Source: CAIYPG01 sp903864555 (GTDB lineage Bacteria; Pseudomonadota; Gammaproteobacteria; Burkholderiales; SG8-39). From it: a stretch of 64,000 bases of DNA. The DNA lies in contig CANJJT010000012.1 of assembly GCA_947474715.1 (NCBI GenBank), positions 1-64,000 on the forward strand, given 5' to 3'. Positions 25,123 to 33,982 of this stretch are shown in pieces; the first letter of the stretch is position 1; every line of letters starts with the position of its first letter. The notes under the pieces were generated by a model. The model did not search any database, was not told the DNA's origin, and saw only the letters and a list, made by a program, of their open reading frames with translations. A program made the position numbers and the translations under genes.

Positions 25123-26106
25123 TTGAAGATCACCTATCCGTCGCTGCCGTGCCTGCCGTCCCTGGCCTTGCTGGCTCTCGTGGCAGCGCCGTGTTTCGCC
25201 CAGACCTATCCGGCCTCGCCGATCAGGGTAATTGTGCCCTTTGCTCCCGGCGCCAGCACCGACATGCTCACGCGTACTGTCATGGACAAGGTGCGCCAGA
25301 GCATGGGGGCCACCATCCTGGTCGAGAACCAGGCCGGTGCCAGCGGCAACCTGGGCATGAGCACCGTTGCCAAGGCCCCAGCCAATGGCTACGTCCTGGG
25401 CATTGCCTCGGGGACGACGCACACCATCGGGCCGGCGCTCAAGCGCAAGATGCCCTTCGATCCGATCCAGGACTTCACCTTCATCAGCACCATGGCGAAG
25501 TACATCAGCATCCTCACCGTCCATCCGAGCGTACCGGTAGCCAATGTGCGCGAGTTCATTGCCTACGCGAAGAAAAATCCCGGCGTGCTTTCCTATGCCA
25601 GCGCCGGCACCGGCTCCAGCACCCACCTGCTGGCGGAGATGCTGCAGCAAGCCGGGCAGTTCAAGATGACGCATGTTCCATTTCGCGGCGGCGGGCAGGG
25701 CATCCAGGACATGGTCGGCGGCCATGTGCCGGTGGCGGTGATCAGCATTGCCGGGGTCAGCACCCTGGTCAAGGAAGGCAAGCTGCGTGGCCTCACGGTG
25801 TTCGAGCGCGAGCGCTACAGCGTGTTTCCCGATATTCCGGCGGTGACTGAAGAAGTTCCTGGCATGAATCCCATCATCTCCTGGTTCGGACTGATCGGGC
25901 CGGCAGGGCTGGATCCGGCCATCGTCAGCAAACTCAATGCCGAAGTGGTCAAGGCGGTGAGGTCCCCGGACGTGCGGCAGAAACTCGAGCCCCTGGCGTT
26001 TCAGATGCTTGGCGGGCCGCCGCAGGAGTTTGCCAACCGCGTGCGCGATGACATTGCCGCGTGGAGCAAGGTGGTGGCCGCCGGCAACATCAAGATCGAA
26101 GAGTGA
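25123..26106 (+). CDS. Bug-family periplasmic receptor (TctC-like)
   Basis: 327 residues from TTG 25123, chosen because AAGGAGTGGCCA precedes it. Signal peptide LPSLALLALVAAPCFAQ, then the Bug start YPASPIRVIVPFAPGASTDMLTR and PANGYVLGIASGTTHTIGPAL. Bug proteins bind organic acids, often aromatic or dicarboxylic, and pass them to a TctAB permease; no tctA or tctB is in the window. First gene of the unit receptor - unknown protein (26159) - dehydroquinase-like (26734), behind the operator at 25018. Confidence 0.9.
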   Translation: MKITYPSLPCLPSLALLALVAAPCFAQTYPASPIRVIVPFAPGASTDMLTRTVMDKVRQSMGATILVENQAGASGNLGMSTVAKAPANGYVLGIASGTTHTIGPALKRKMPFDPIQDFTFISTMAKYISILTVHPSVPVANVREFIAYAKKNPGVLSYASAGTGSSTHLLAEMLQQAGQFKMTHVPFRGGGQGIQDMVGGHVPVAVISIAGVSTLVKEGKLRGLTVFERERYSVFPDIPAVTEEVPGMNPIISWFGLIGPAGLDPAIVSKLNAEVVKAVRSPDVRQKLEPLAFQMLGGPPQEFANRVRDDIAAWSKVVAAGNIKIEE

Positions 26107-26158
26107 GACGCGCCCGCGAAGATCTGCACGGCGCATGCGCCATTGAAAGGATACGCAA

Positions 26159-26692
26159 TTGATCTATACCGTCGAGCAGTGCATCAACGAGCCCTTGTCG
26201 GACGAGGAGTGGAGCCAGTGGTCCGGCGAGATGAAGCCGGTGCCCGTGCTGATGTCCGTCAAGGGGTTCACTTCGGCGCAGCGCTTCAGGGGCATCAATG
26301 ATGTGCTGGCGCCCTCGATTGCCGTCTACAGCGTTGTGTCGGCGGATGTGCTGAACAGCGATGACTATTTCCAGAATGCCCGTGGCGGCAATCTGGGCTC
26401 ACCCCGGTGGAAGCCGCGCATGAAGTACTGGTACCGCAATCTGTTTTCCGGGATGGAGCGGGCGCCAGGCGTGCCCAAGGGGTCGGTGCTGGTGGTGCTC
26501 GATTCGGATCGCCGGGACGTGAAACTCGGTGACATCGATTTCACCTGGCTGGCCTGCGAAGGCCTGGACAAGACCACCGCCTACCGGGGCATGGCCGTCA
26601 TGACCCGCGAGCAGGCCGGGCCGTGGCTCAACGACAAGACCCCCGGTTTGAATATCTACACGCCCCTGGCAGACATCGCGCTGAAGGACTGA
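26159..26692 (+). CDS. uncharacterised 177-residue protein of the catabolic island
   Basis: Starts at TTG 26159 behind GAAAGGATACGCAA. No signal peptide, no membrane helix, no motif I recognise. The sequence is well structured, with several Trp, Tyr and Arg (SQWSGEMKPVPVLMSVKGF, RWKPRMKYWYRNLFSGMERAP) and a middle strand GSVLVVLDSD. Two similar-looking halves of about 85 residues may suggest a ferredoxin-like dimer (EthD or muconolactone-isomerase-like), but this is a guess. It sits between the receptor and the dehydroquinase-like gene, 52 bases after the first and 41 before the second, so it is co-expressed and probably catalytic. Confidence 0.7.
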   Translation: MIYTVEQCINEPLSDEEWSQWSGEMKPVPVLMSVKGFTSAQRFRGINDVLAPSIAVYSVVSADVLNSDDYFQNARGGNLGSPRWKPRMKYWYRNLFSGMERAPGVPKGSVLVVLDSDRRDVKLGDIDFTWLACEGLDKTTAYRGMAVMTREQAGPWLNDKTPGLNIYTPLADIALKD

Positions 26693-26733
26693 GCGGGCGC
26701 GTCGAGCCCTCCAGTTCCGACCGAGGAAGAGAC

Positions 26734-27207
26734 ATGCAGACAATTCTGGTGGTCAACGGCCCGAACCTGGACATCCTCGGCGTGCGTCAGCCGGAGATCT
26801 ACGGTCCAGCCACCCTCAAGGATGTTGAAGGCGAGCTGCGCGAACTCGCAGTCCGTCACGGCGTGGTACTGGATTTCTTCCAGACCAATTACGAGGGCGC
26901 CGCAGTGGAGAAGCTGCATGAGGCCCGAGGTAGCGTGGACTGCATCATCATCAACCCGGCCAGCTTCACGCCTTTCGGGTTTGCCGTGCGCAGCGCCCTG
27001 GCGGCATCTGAAGTGCCCGCCATACTGGTGCATATCAGCAATATCTACGGCAGGAACGACACGCCGGACCGTCATCGCGATGTGTTTGCACCCATCGTGG
27101 TGGGGCAGATCTGCGGCCTGGGCGTCTATGGCTATGCGCTGGCATTCAGGGCCGCACTGCGGCATCTGGGCAAGGGGCTCAAGTCGCTCGAGGATTCCGG
27201 TCTCTGA
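26734..27207 (+). CDS. divergent type II 3-dehydroquinate dehydratase-like protein
   Basis: 157 residues from ATG 26734. The fold markers VNGPNLDILGVRQPEIYG (with Arg18 and general-base Tyr23), FFQTNYEG, IINPASFTP and LVHISNIYGR (His100) are those of AroQ. The usual THTS loop reads T79-P-F-G, so its His is lost, and the segment after SNI is longer and altered (NDTPDRHRDVF). AroQ removes water from 3-dehydroquinate. Here, inside a catabolic operon, it may dehydrate another hydroxylated ring ketone. A housekeeping shikimate role is less likely. Confidence 0.78.
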   Translation: MQTILVVNGPNLDILGVRQPEIYGPATLKDVEGELRELAVRHGVVLDFFQTNYEGAAVEKLHEARGSVDCIIINPASFTPFGFAVRSALAASEVPAILVHISNIYGRNDTPDRHRDVFAPIVVGQICGLGVYGYALAFRAALRHLGKGLKSLEDSGL

Positions 27208-27276
27208 TCGACCGGCGGGCGGTGGTCAGGAATCCGCGGCCGGAGTCTGTTTTCCAGCCGGGGCGGCCGAAACGGA

Positions 27277-28251
27277 TCACTCTTCCTGGATGCCGGAGCT
27301 CTTGATGATGGGTACTATCCGCGCCGAGAAGTCCGCAATGAAGCGCTGCGTTTCCTCAGGACTGCGCCGCTGTGGCAGGATGAGTCCCATGCTTTCCAGC
27401 TCTTTCTGAAACTCCGGATTGGCTAGCAACTTTGCCGTCAGTCCATGCAGCTGGTTGACGATGGGCCGTGGTGTGGCCGCCTGGGCAAACAGCCCGCTGA
27501 AGGTGCTCATGACCATGCCGGGAAAGCCGGACTCGATGGCTGTGGGCACATCCGGAAATGCGGCAAGCCGTTCCTCGCTCATGCTGGCAAGTACCCTTAC
27601 CTTGCCGCTTTTGACGAGGCTGGTCACCGAAGCACTGGTCATAGGGGCGATTTCCACCCTGCCGGCCATGACATCGGTCATGGCCGGGCCGGCCCCCTTG
27701 TAGGGGATATGAAGGATGAAAGTCTTTGAAAGTGACTTCATCAGCTCACCGCCCAAGTGGTTGACCGACCCAATGCCCGGGGTGGCGTAGGAATACTTGC
27801 CCGGATTGGCCCGCGCCAGGGAAATCAATTCCTTGAAGTCTTTGGCTGGTGTGCCAGGGCCGACGGAGACAACCAGATATTGCATTCCCAGCAGGGAAAT
27901 CGCGGTGAGGTCCCGGACGCCATCGTAATTTGCATTTTTCATTACAACAGGACTGATCACGACGCCCGAAGAGGCCCCCAGCAGCAGGGTATGGCCATCA
28001 GGTTTGGACCGGGCCACTTCTCCGGTGCCAAGCGCATTGCCGGCGCCTGCGACGTTTTCCACCAGCACTGGCTGTCCGAGAAGGGGGGAGAGTAGCTGGC
28101 TGACACGCCGGCCGGTGATGTCAAGAGAGCCGCCAGGCGCGCTGGGAACGACCAGCCGCACTGGCCGATCAGGGTAACGTTGTGCCAGTACAGGCAAGGA
28201 AAGGGTGATGGCCAGTCCGCCTGCGATCAAGCTTCCTGCAATTGCCTTCAT
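27277..28251 (-). CDS. Bug-family periplasmic receptor
   Basis: 324 residues from ATG 28251 behind AACAGGAGAAACAGC. Signal peptide with cleavage after VLA; YPDRPVRLVVPSAPGGSLDITGRR and the LLGASSGVVISP segment mark the Bug/TctC family. It is convergent with the dehydroquinase-like gene and follows the acyl-CoA dehydrogenase pair on the same strand after about 90 bases. No operator is found in front of it, so it could be read from the dehydrogenase promoter. Ligand unknown. Confidence 0.9.
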   Translation of the reverse strand: MKAIAGSLIAGGLAITLSLPVLAQRYPDRPVRLVVPSAPGGSLDITGRRVSQLLSPLLGQPVLVENVAGAGNALGTGEVARSKPDGHTLLLGASSGVVISPVVMKNANYDGVRDLTAISLLGMQYLVVSVGPGTPAKDFKELISLARANPGKYSYATPGIGSVNHLGGELMKSLSKTFILHIPYKGAGPAMTDVMAGRVEIAPMTSASVTSLVKSGKVRVLASMSEERLAAFPDVPTAIESGFPGMVMSTFSGLFAQAATPRPIVNQLHGLTAKLLANPEFQKELESMGLILPQRRSPEETQRFIADFSARIVPIIKSSGIQEE

Positions 28252-28341
28252 GCTGTTTCTCCTGTTGGTCCTGCGTTTGTCCTGTTTCGTGGCAGGATGA
28301 ATTTCGGCCGCATTATGCCTTGAGTCTCGGTTGAGTCCGGG

Positions 28342-29424
28342 TCACTGGCTGACACGCGTAAAACCCGAGGTCAGTTCCGGCCACAATGCATCGCCGCCTG
28401 TGCGGCATACTAGGCGTCCTATCCATTCGCTCCATTCATTGGGCGAGCCGCACTCATCTCGCCAACTGGCTACCCGCATGGTGTAAAGGTGCAAAGGGTA
28501 GTCACGCGTGGTGCCGATGGCGCCATGCACCTGGTGGGCCACATCCACGGTCATGTCGGCGGCCTTGCCCAGGCGGCTCTTGGCAGCAGCGATCTGGAAC
28601 AGCCCCAGTCCGGAGCCTGCGGCCTCGATGGCGGCACTCACGACACCATCGGAGGCAACGATTTCGGAGGCCATTTGGGCGATCTGCTGCTGCACGGCCT
28701 GGAATTTGGCGATGGGACGGCCGAACTGCTCCCGTTGCTTCACGTAGGTGGTGGCCATGTCCAGCGCCGTCTGCATCGCCCCGGTCATCTGCGCGCAGCG
28801 ATACAGCGCGCCAGCGGCCCGCAGTTCGTGCGGCTTCAGGCCGATGCCTTTGGCGCCAGCCTGGGTGGCTGGCAGCTCGTGGCCAGACAAGGTGATGGTG
28901 TCACGCGGCTCGCCAGCGGCATTTTCCGAGTGGACAACCTCCTTGAACGGCCCCTGAACCAGCACGGTGACGGGGTGTCCGTCCTCATCGGCGATGGCGA
29001 CGACAGCGCTCAGATTGCGGCCCCAGGGGACCTGCTTCAGGCTGCCGGTCAGCAAGGCCTTGCCGCCACTGCGATTCAATTTCAGATGGCTGCCTCGCAT
29101 GGGCAGCGCGATGCCGGTGAGTCCGCTGGCCGGGGGCAGTCCGGCTGCCGCCAGCGCCTTCTCGGCAAGGTAGGCTTCCACCAGTGGTACCGGCGCGGCA
29201 TACTTGCCGCAGGCCTTGGCAATGGCGCAGCACTCGCTGATGTCGAGGCCTGTGCCGCCCCGGGCCTCCGAGACGGCCGCCTCGACCAGGCCGGTTTCCT
29301 GGAGTTTGTCCCATACGGTGGCAGGCCATTCGCCCGCATAGACCTTGTTGCGCAGCTCTGTGGTCAGAAAATCCTTGAACAGCTTTTCTGCTGCATCGGC
29401 GATCATGTTCTTGTCTGTCATCAT
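28342..29424 (-). CDS. acyl-CoA dehydrogenase, second subunit of a likely heteromer
   Basis: 360 residues. The middle and C-terminal ACAD parts are recognisable (TYVKQREQFGRPIAKFQAVQQQIAQMASE, VDVAHQVHGAIGTTRDYPLHLY). The N-terminal domain is loose and the usual FAD-adjacent T-x-S motif is not clear. Start ATG 29424 overlaps the stop of the partner ACAD gene by four bases. Such coupled pairs of unlike ACADs form alpha2beta2 enzymes in steroid and ring-carboxylate degradation (for example FadE28/FadE29), where FAD sites are shared. Electron acceptor would be ETF, not encoded here. Confidence 0.85.
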   Translation of the reverse strand: MMTDKNMIADAAEKLFKDFLTTELRNKVYAGEWPATVWDKLQETGLVEAAVSEARGGTGLDISECCAIAKACGKYAAPVPLVEAYLAEKALAAAGLPPASGLTGIALPMRGSHLKLNRSGGKALLTGSLKQVPWGRNLSAVVAIADEDGHPVTVLVQGPFKEVVHSENAAGEPRDTITLSGHELPATQAGAKGIGLKPHELRAAGALYRCAQMTGAMQTALDMATTYVKQREQFGRPIAKFQAVQQQIAQMASEIVASDGVVSAAIEAAGSGLGLFQIAAAKSRLGKAADMTVDVAHQVHGAIGTTRDYPLHLYTMRVASWRDECGSPNEWSEWIGRLVCRTGGDALWPELTSGFTRVSQ

Positions 29425-30578
29425 CGTAGTCCCAGGTCACGCGCGATGATGCCGCGGAGGATTTCGCGGGCACCACCCTTGACCGTCATGGTGGTTGAAT
29501 TGCGGCGCGCGTAACGCAGTATGTCGGCGAAGCCTTCGTCCATGGCGTCCGGCGCCATTTCGTCGACGAGCGCCTCGATCAGGTCGGGCATGCTTTTCTC
29601 GAAGTGGGTGCCCAGGTCCTTGGCAATCGAGGCCTCGACCACCGGGGTTTCACCACGCTCGAGCATGGCGCCCAGCCCGAAGGACATGCGGTGCAGGGTA
29701 TAGAGCTCGGCAACCTTTGCGCCGATCAGCCGCGCTGCCGCCTGCGACGGACTCTTGCCGACCCTGTCGATGGCACCCGCCATCAGGCCGAAGCTGCCCA
29801 GCCAGCGGTCCGATCCGCTGCGCTCGTAGGCCAGTTCGGTGGACAACTGGTTCCAGGCATTGCCGACCGTTCCGACCACCCACTCGTCTGGGATGAATAC
29901 ATCCTGAAATTCGACTTCGTTGAAGTCATGCTCGCCAAGCATGTTGATGATGGGGCGGATGGTCACGCCCGGTGATTTCATGTCGAGGATGAACTGCGTC
30001 ACCCCGCCCCTGCGGTCATCGGCGTCGGAGCCGGTGCGCGCCAGCAGGTTCATGTAGTGGGCACGGTGCCCGATGCTTGTCCAAATCTTGCGGCCATTGA
30101 TGACCCAGCCATTGTCCTTCTCCGCGCGCACCGCGCGCGTGCGCATCGAGGCCAGGTCGGAGCCGGCATTGGGTTCGCTCAGGCCGACGCAGAAATAGCA
30201 TTGGCCGGCAGCGATGCGCGGCAGCAGTTCCTTCTTCTGGAACTCGGATCCGAATTTCAGCAGATTGGGGCCGACCTGGCGGTCCGCTATCCAGTGCGCG
30301 CGCAACGGCGCTCCTGAGGCAAGCAGTTCCTCGGTGACCACATAGCGGTGCAGGGCGCTCAGCCCATGCCCGCCATACTGCTTCGGAAAGGTCATGCCGA
30401 CCCAGCCGCGCCGCCCCAGCTTCTCGCTGAAGTTCGGATCAAAGCGCAGCCAGAGCCCGGGGCCGACCTTGAAGCCGCCGCTGGCCCTTTCGGCAGCGAT
30501 GAAGTCCCTGACCTCCTGGCGGAGGGCAACGATGGACGGATCGAGCTGCTCTCCGTTTAGATGAAAACCTCTTAGCAT
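29421..30578 (-). CDS. acyl-CoA dehydrogenase, first subunit of a likely heteromer
   Basis: 385 residues from ATG 30578. Good ACAD signature CVGLSEPNAGSDLASMRTRA, KIWTSIGHRAHYMNLLARTG and the C-terminal GGAREILRGIIARDLGL. Glu in TELAYERSGSDRW stands where FadE29-like subunits have theirs. It inserts a double bond alpha-beta to a CoA thioester. Behind the operator-promoter at 30699-30734, with the partner subunit coupled downstream. Confidence 0.88.
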   Translation of the reverse strand: MLRGFHLNGEQLDPSIVALRQEVRDFIAAERASGGFKVGPGLWLRFDPNFSEKLGRRGWVGMTFPKQYGGHGLSALHRYVVTEELLASGAPLRAHWIADRQVGPNLLKFGSEFQKKELLPRIAAGQCYFCVGLSEPNAGSDLASMRTRAVRAEKDNGWVINGRKIWTSIGHRAHYMNLLARTGSDADDRRGGVTQFILDMKSPGVTIRPIINMLGEHDFNEVEFQDVFIPDEWVVGTVGNAWNQLSTELAYERSGSDRWLGSFGLMAGAIDRVGKSPSQAAARLIGAKVAELYTLHRMSFGLGAMLERGETPVVEASIAKDLGTHFEKSMPDLIEALVDEMAPDAMDEGFADILRYARRNSTTMTVKGGAREILRGIIARDLGLR

Positions 30579-30698
30579 CGGAATGACTTTCCTCGGGAAT
30601 TGGGGTGATTGAAGGCATGCCGGAAGGGCAATGTCGTGCGGCTAGCCGGGAATGCCATCGGTGGTTTCGCTGCCTGCTCCGGCGGGCGCCTGCTTCAA

Positions 30699-30734
30699 TG
30701 GTAGTACCATAAACAAAGCGCCCGTTTCCGTCAA
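30699..30734 (-). promoter_or_regulatory. sigma-70 promoter with GntR-type operator, ACAD operon
   Basis: On the minus strand: TTGACG (30729-30734), 17 bases, TATGGT (30706-30711). The palindrome ATGGTAGTACCAT (30698-30710) overlaps the -10. It lies 120 bases before the ACAD start at 30578. Confidence 0.7.
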
Positions 30735-30767
30735 TTATCCTTCCATGGTGCACGATTTACTGATCGC

Positions 30768-32555
30768 TTATTGCACCTCACCTGCTGCGTCGTGGAGAAA
30801 TACAGGGCCACCCCGGTATTTCGGAAATCCGTAGCCGGCGATGCAGATCACATCCACGTCGGAAGGTCGCGCGATGACACCTTCTGCTTTCATCGTGAGT
30901 GCCTCGTGGGCGAGGGCATCCAGCACCGCGGCGACAATTCCGCCGTCCGGCAGGGGCGGACTCCGATTTGCCGCGGGCGTGGTTTCGGCATCCAGGTGGT
31001 AGTCCAATGGTGTCCAGAGGGAGGCATCCCTGTTACGGGTTTCCCGCGTCAACCGGATCGGGCCCTGCTTGAACCCCCAGCGCTCCAGGGCCAGGTCAAT
31101 GGCTGTCGGGGCGGCGCCACTGTCGATCAGATACCTTGTGGCGGCAATGACGGCCTGCAGCAGGCGGTGACATGCCGTACCGCGGTCAGGACGGGTCACG
31201 ACCGGCGAGGCCCCCAGGCGCTTGGCCAGGGCGATCAGGGTTGCGGCAGTCCGCGATCCGGTTTGTCGTCCCAGGATGATTTCCATGAGCGAGGCTTCGG
31301 GGAATGCCGGGAGGTACAGTCCGGCCAATTGCGACGGGCAGGAGAGTGCGCCCGCCAGTCCCTGTAGGTCCAGCGCATCGGTACAACTGGCCACAATGGT
31401 GTTCCGATTGGCGAAGGTCTCCAGTTGCTGCAGCCGTTGCGGACGTGACCATACCCCAAACCCAGCCTCGATCACGACATCGCAATCCACAGCATTTTCC
31501 GCATCCCTTGCCAGAGTGATGTTGCCATGGAGGTCTGCTGGTAAAGCGGCCGATGGGCCGGGATGGACCCAGTGCACCTTGAGCCCTGAGCGTGCCGCCT
31601 TGTCGACCAGATGAGTGGCGATTTCACCTGCACCGATCACGGCAAGACGCCGGATCCCGGGTGCTGCCTGCGTCGAAGCGGAGTCCGTCCCCTCCAGCTT
31701 TGCCGCACTGCGTTCGGCAAAGAAATACTGCTGCAGCCCCCGCGCTTCAAGGGAAACCCGGGCTTGGTCGCCGTGGCGTTCTTCAATGGCCTTGGCGGCT
31801 TCGAAGGGCAGGCTGGCGGCGGCTTCTATGCATTCAAGGATGCGCAAAGGGGCCTCGTAGCCCGGGACGGTACGCTCCAGTTCCGCTCGGCGTTCGGCAA
31901 AGAATTTCTGTGGGTCTGCCACCGCGGCCTGCAGGTCCCGGATGCGACGAGGACCCTTGCCTTCGCGGATGAGTTCTTCGGCGTAGGCCAGTGCTGCCGG
32001 TAGCAAATCACCGTCGGCCACGCGGTCAATGAGCCCCATCTTCAGGGCCTCGGAGGCACGAACGGTGTCTCCGCTCAGCAGCATGCGGCATGCCGCCTCA
32101 ACGCCAATCAGGCGTGGCAGGCGTTGTGTGCCGCCACTGCCCGGGATCCGTCCCAGGCGTACCTCGGTCAGCCCCAACCTGGCCTCGGGCGTGGTAATGC
32201 GATAGTGGCAGCACAGTGCCACCTCCAGTCCGCCCCCCAGGGCGAAGCCGCCGATGGCCGCAATCAACGGCTTGTCCAGGGTGTCCGGCACCTTGGTGTC
32301 TTCGCGGTTCTGCTGCAGGTTGACGGATTTTTCCTTGATGTCGGCACCGGCGGAAAACGCCGTCTGCGTGCCGATCAGCACGACCGCTTTCACGCCCACA
32401 TCGTCGCGTGCCAGTTCCAGGCCCTGCCTGATGGCAGCACGCAGGGGGCGCCCCAGCGCGTTGACTGGCGGGTGATCCATGGTGATCACCGCCACTGCGC
32501 CATGCCTATGGTAGTGCCCAGTATTACTTTCTTCCGCTTGGCCGGAGCCGCTCAT
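30768..32555 (-). CDS. enoyl-CoA hydratase fused to degenerate 3-hydroxyacyl-CoA dehydrogenase
   Basis: 595 residues. The N-terminal crotonase domain keeps the oxyanion segment SAGADIKE and both Glu positions (FALGGGLEVALCCH, GLTEVRLGRIPGSGGTQRL). The second part begins with a Rossmann motif (LAVIGAGEIATHLVDKAARSG), but the catalytic signature HFFSPAHVM is replaced by LYLPAFPEASLM and the GFxxNR segment by GTACHRLL, so His and Asn are missing. The C-terminus stops at YGFPKYRGGPVFLHDA, some 60-90 residues short of FadJ-type enzymes. Hydration is likely; oxidation is not. Divergent from the third ACAD gene across the operator at 32608. Confidence 0.88.
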   Translation of the reverse strand: MSGSGQAEESNTGHYHRHGAVAVITMDHPPVNALGRPLRAAIRQGLELARDDVGVKAVVLIGTQTAFSAGADIKEKSVNLQQNREDTKVPDTLDKPLIAAIGGFALGGGLEVALCCHYRITTPEARLGLTEVRLGRIPGSGGTQRLPRLIGVEAACRMLLSGDTVRASEALKMGLIDRVADGDLLPAALAYAEELIREGKGPRRIRDLQAAVADPQKFFAERRAELERTVPGYEAPLRILECIEAAASLPFEAAKAIEERHGDQARVSLEARGLQQYFFAERSAAKLEGTDSASTQAAPGIRRLAVIGAGEIATHLVDKAARSGLKVHWVHPGPSAALPADLHGNITLARDAENAVDCDVVIEAGFGVWSRPQRLQQLETFANRNTIVASCTDALDLQGLAGALSCPSQLAGLYLPAFPEASLMEIILGRQTGSRTAATLIALAKRLGASPVVTRPDRGTACHRLLQAVIAATRYLIDSGAAPTAIDLALERWGFKQGPIRLTRETRNRDASLWTPLDYHLDAETTPAANRSPPLPDGGIVAAVLDALAHEALTMKAEGVIARPSDVDVICIAGYGFPKYRGGPVFLHDAAGEVQ

Positions 32556-32607
32556 TTCACTTCTCCCGCTTCTGTTTGAATGCCGCAGCTTACGATTTAT
32601 ACTATAA

Positions 32608-32618
32608 AGGTAGGACCA
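32608..32618. promoter_or_regulatory. GntR-type operator between divergent genes
   Basis: AGGTAGGACCA, one base from TGGT-N3-ACCA. It follows TATACT (32598-32603), for which TTGAAT (32576-32581) is a possible -35 towards the ACAD gene. The same TTATACTATAA stretch precedes the operator at 36801. Confidence 0.68.
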
Positions 32619-32740
32619 TAAGGCAGCCAGGCAGCATCAGACGTGTTCAAACCAGCAGCCCGGGTCTCCAGTGGAGTGACCGGGCCCGTCCATCACCCCG
32701 AGAGACCGGGCGCGCGGCGCCAACGCAGAGGAGGCCATTC

Positions 32741-33898
32741 GTGCTTTTTTCCCTGAACGATGACCATCGTGAGATCCAGGATTTGATCCGCCGTGTGGCC
32801 AAGGAAAAGGTGGCGCCGCGTGCGGCCGAGATCGATCGCACGGGAGACTATCCGCAGGACATGTTTGACCTGCTGAAGGGGCTCGGATTGTTTGCCCTGC
32901 CATTCCCGAAGGAGTATGGCGGAACCGGCAGCATCCTTTCGGCGTGTGTCGCAGCCGAAGAGCTTTCGCGGGTCTGCTACAACACCGGTTATGTCATGAT
33001 TGCCCAGTGGGGGCCTTTCGGCGCCATCCTGCATGGCGGCAATGAGGAGCAGAAGCAGACCTACCTCACCGGCCTTGCCACGGGCAATCTGCGTGCCTCC
33101 ATCTCGACGACCGAACCCCAGAGTGGTTCCGACGTGGCGGGCATCAAGTCGCGCGCCCGCAAGGTCCCGGGCGGCTATCAGCTCAACGGGTCGAAGATCT
33201 GGTGCACCAATGCCCCGGTTGCCGATTTCTTCGTGGTTGCGGCGAAGCTGGGTGATGACGATTCCCGCCATGCCATCAACCTGTTCATCCTCGAAAAGGG
33301 CATGAAGGGCTTCACGGTCGGCGTGAAGGAGGACAAGCTGGGTGCGCGGGGACTGCCTTCCTGCCCGTTATACTTCGATGATGTGTTCATCCCGGAAAAA
33401 AACCGGCTGGGTGACGAGGGCCAGGGGTTCAAGGCGGTGATGGAGGGTTTCAGCAGCTTTCGTCCGGTGATCGGCGCCCGGGCGGTCGGTCTCGCACAGG
33501 GTGCGATCGACCACGCCATCGAGTTCCTGAAGAACCGTTACACATGGAAGACGCGCGTCAGTGACTACCAGGGCATACGCTGGATGCTGGCCGACATGGC
33601 CATGCAGACCGAAGCGGCCAGGCTGATGATCTACAAGGCTGCCGCCATGGTGGATGCCGGCGTCAAGGGCGAAGAACTGGCCTTGCAGGCCTCGATGGCC
33701 AAGGCCTATGCCACGGATGTCGCGATGAAAGTGACCACCGATGCGGTGCAGCTGTTCGGTGCCACCGGTATTTCGAATGATGCGCCGATCAACCGCTACA
33801 TGCGCGATGCCAAGGTGACCCAGATCATCGAAGGGACCAACCAGATCCAGCGCAATATCATCGGCAACGTCATGCTCGGGCGTCCGGAGCGGCGCTGA
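32741..33898 (+). CDS. acyl-CoA dehydrogenase
   Basis: 385 residues from GTG 32741, set by GCAGAGGAGGCCATTC right before it; the frame is open to 32576 but that part is not ACAD-like. Complete single-chain ACAD: LPFPKEYGGTGS, ASISTTEPQSGSDVAGIKSRA, KNRYTWKTRVSDYQGIRWMLADMA, and YMRDAKVTQIIEGTNQIQRNIIG. The general-base Glu is in IIEGTNQIQ. First gene of a unit with the MaoC-like hydratase. Third ACAD of the island, and unlike the other two it looks like a normal homotetramer. Confidence 0.92.
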   Translation: MLFSLNDDHREIQDLIRRVAKEKVAPRAAEIDRTGDYPQDMFDLLKGLGLFALPFPKEYGGTGSILSACVAAEELSRVCYNTGYVMIAQWGPFGAILHGGNEEQKQTYLTGLATGNLRASISTTEPQSGSDVAGIKSRARKVPGGYQLNGSKIWCTNAPVADFFVVAAKLGDDDSRHAINLFILEKGMKGFTVGVKEDKLGARGLPSCPLYFDDVFIPEKNRLGDEGQGFKAVMEGFSSFRPVIGARAVGLAQGAIDHAIEFLKNRYTWKTRVSDYQGIRWMLADMAMQTEAARLMIYKAAAMVDAGVKGEELALQASMAKAYATDVAMKVTTDAVQLFGATGISNDAPINRYMRDAKVTQIIEGTNQIQRNIIGNVMLGRPERR

Positions 33899-33982
33899 TT
33901 CCACCGAGATGAAGCCGGTCGCGGGCGCGGCCGGCACTCGCGCGACAACTCACTACAGAATTCACTACAGGGAGCATGCAAC

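Noticed and set aside
32576..32740. N-terminal extension of the ACAD gene
   Set aside because: It runs through the operator and promoter; the GTG at 32741 is preceded by GAGGAGG and begins the ACAD homology.
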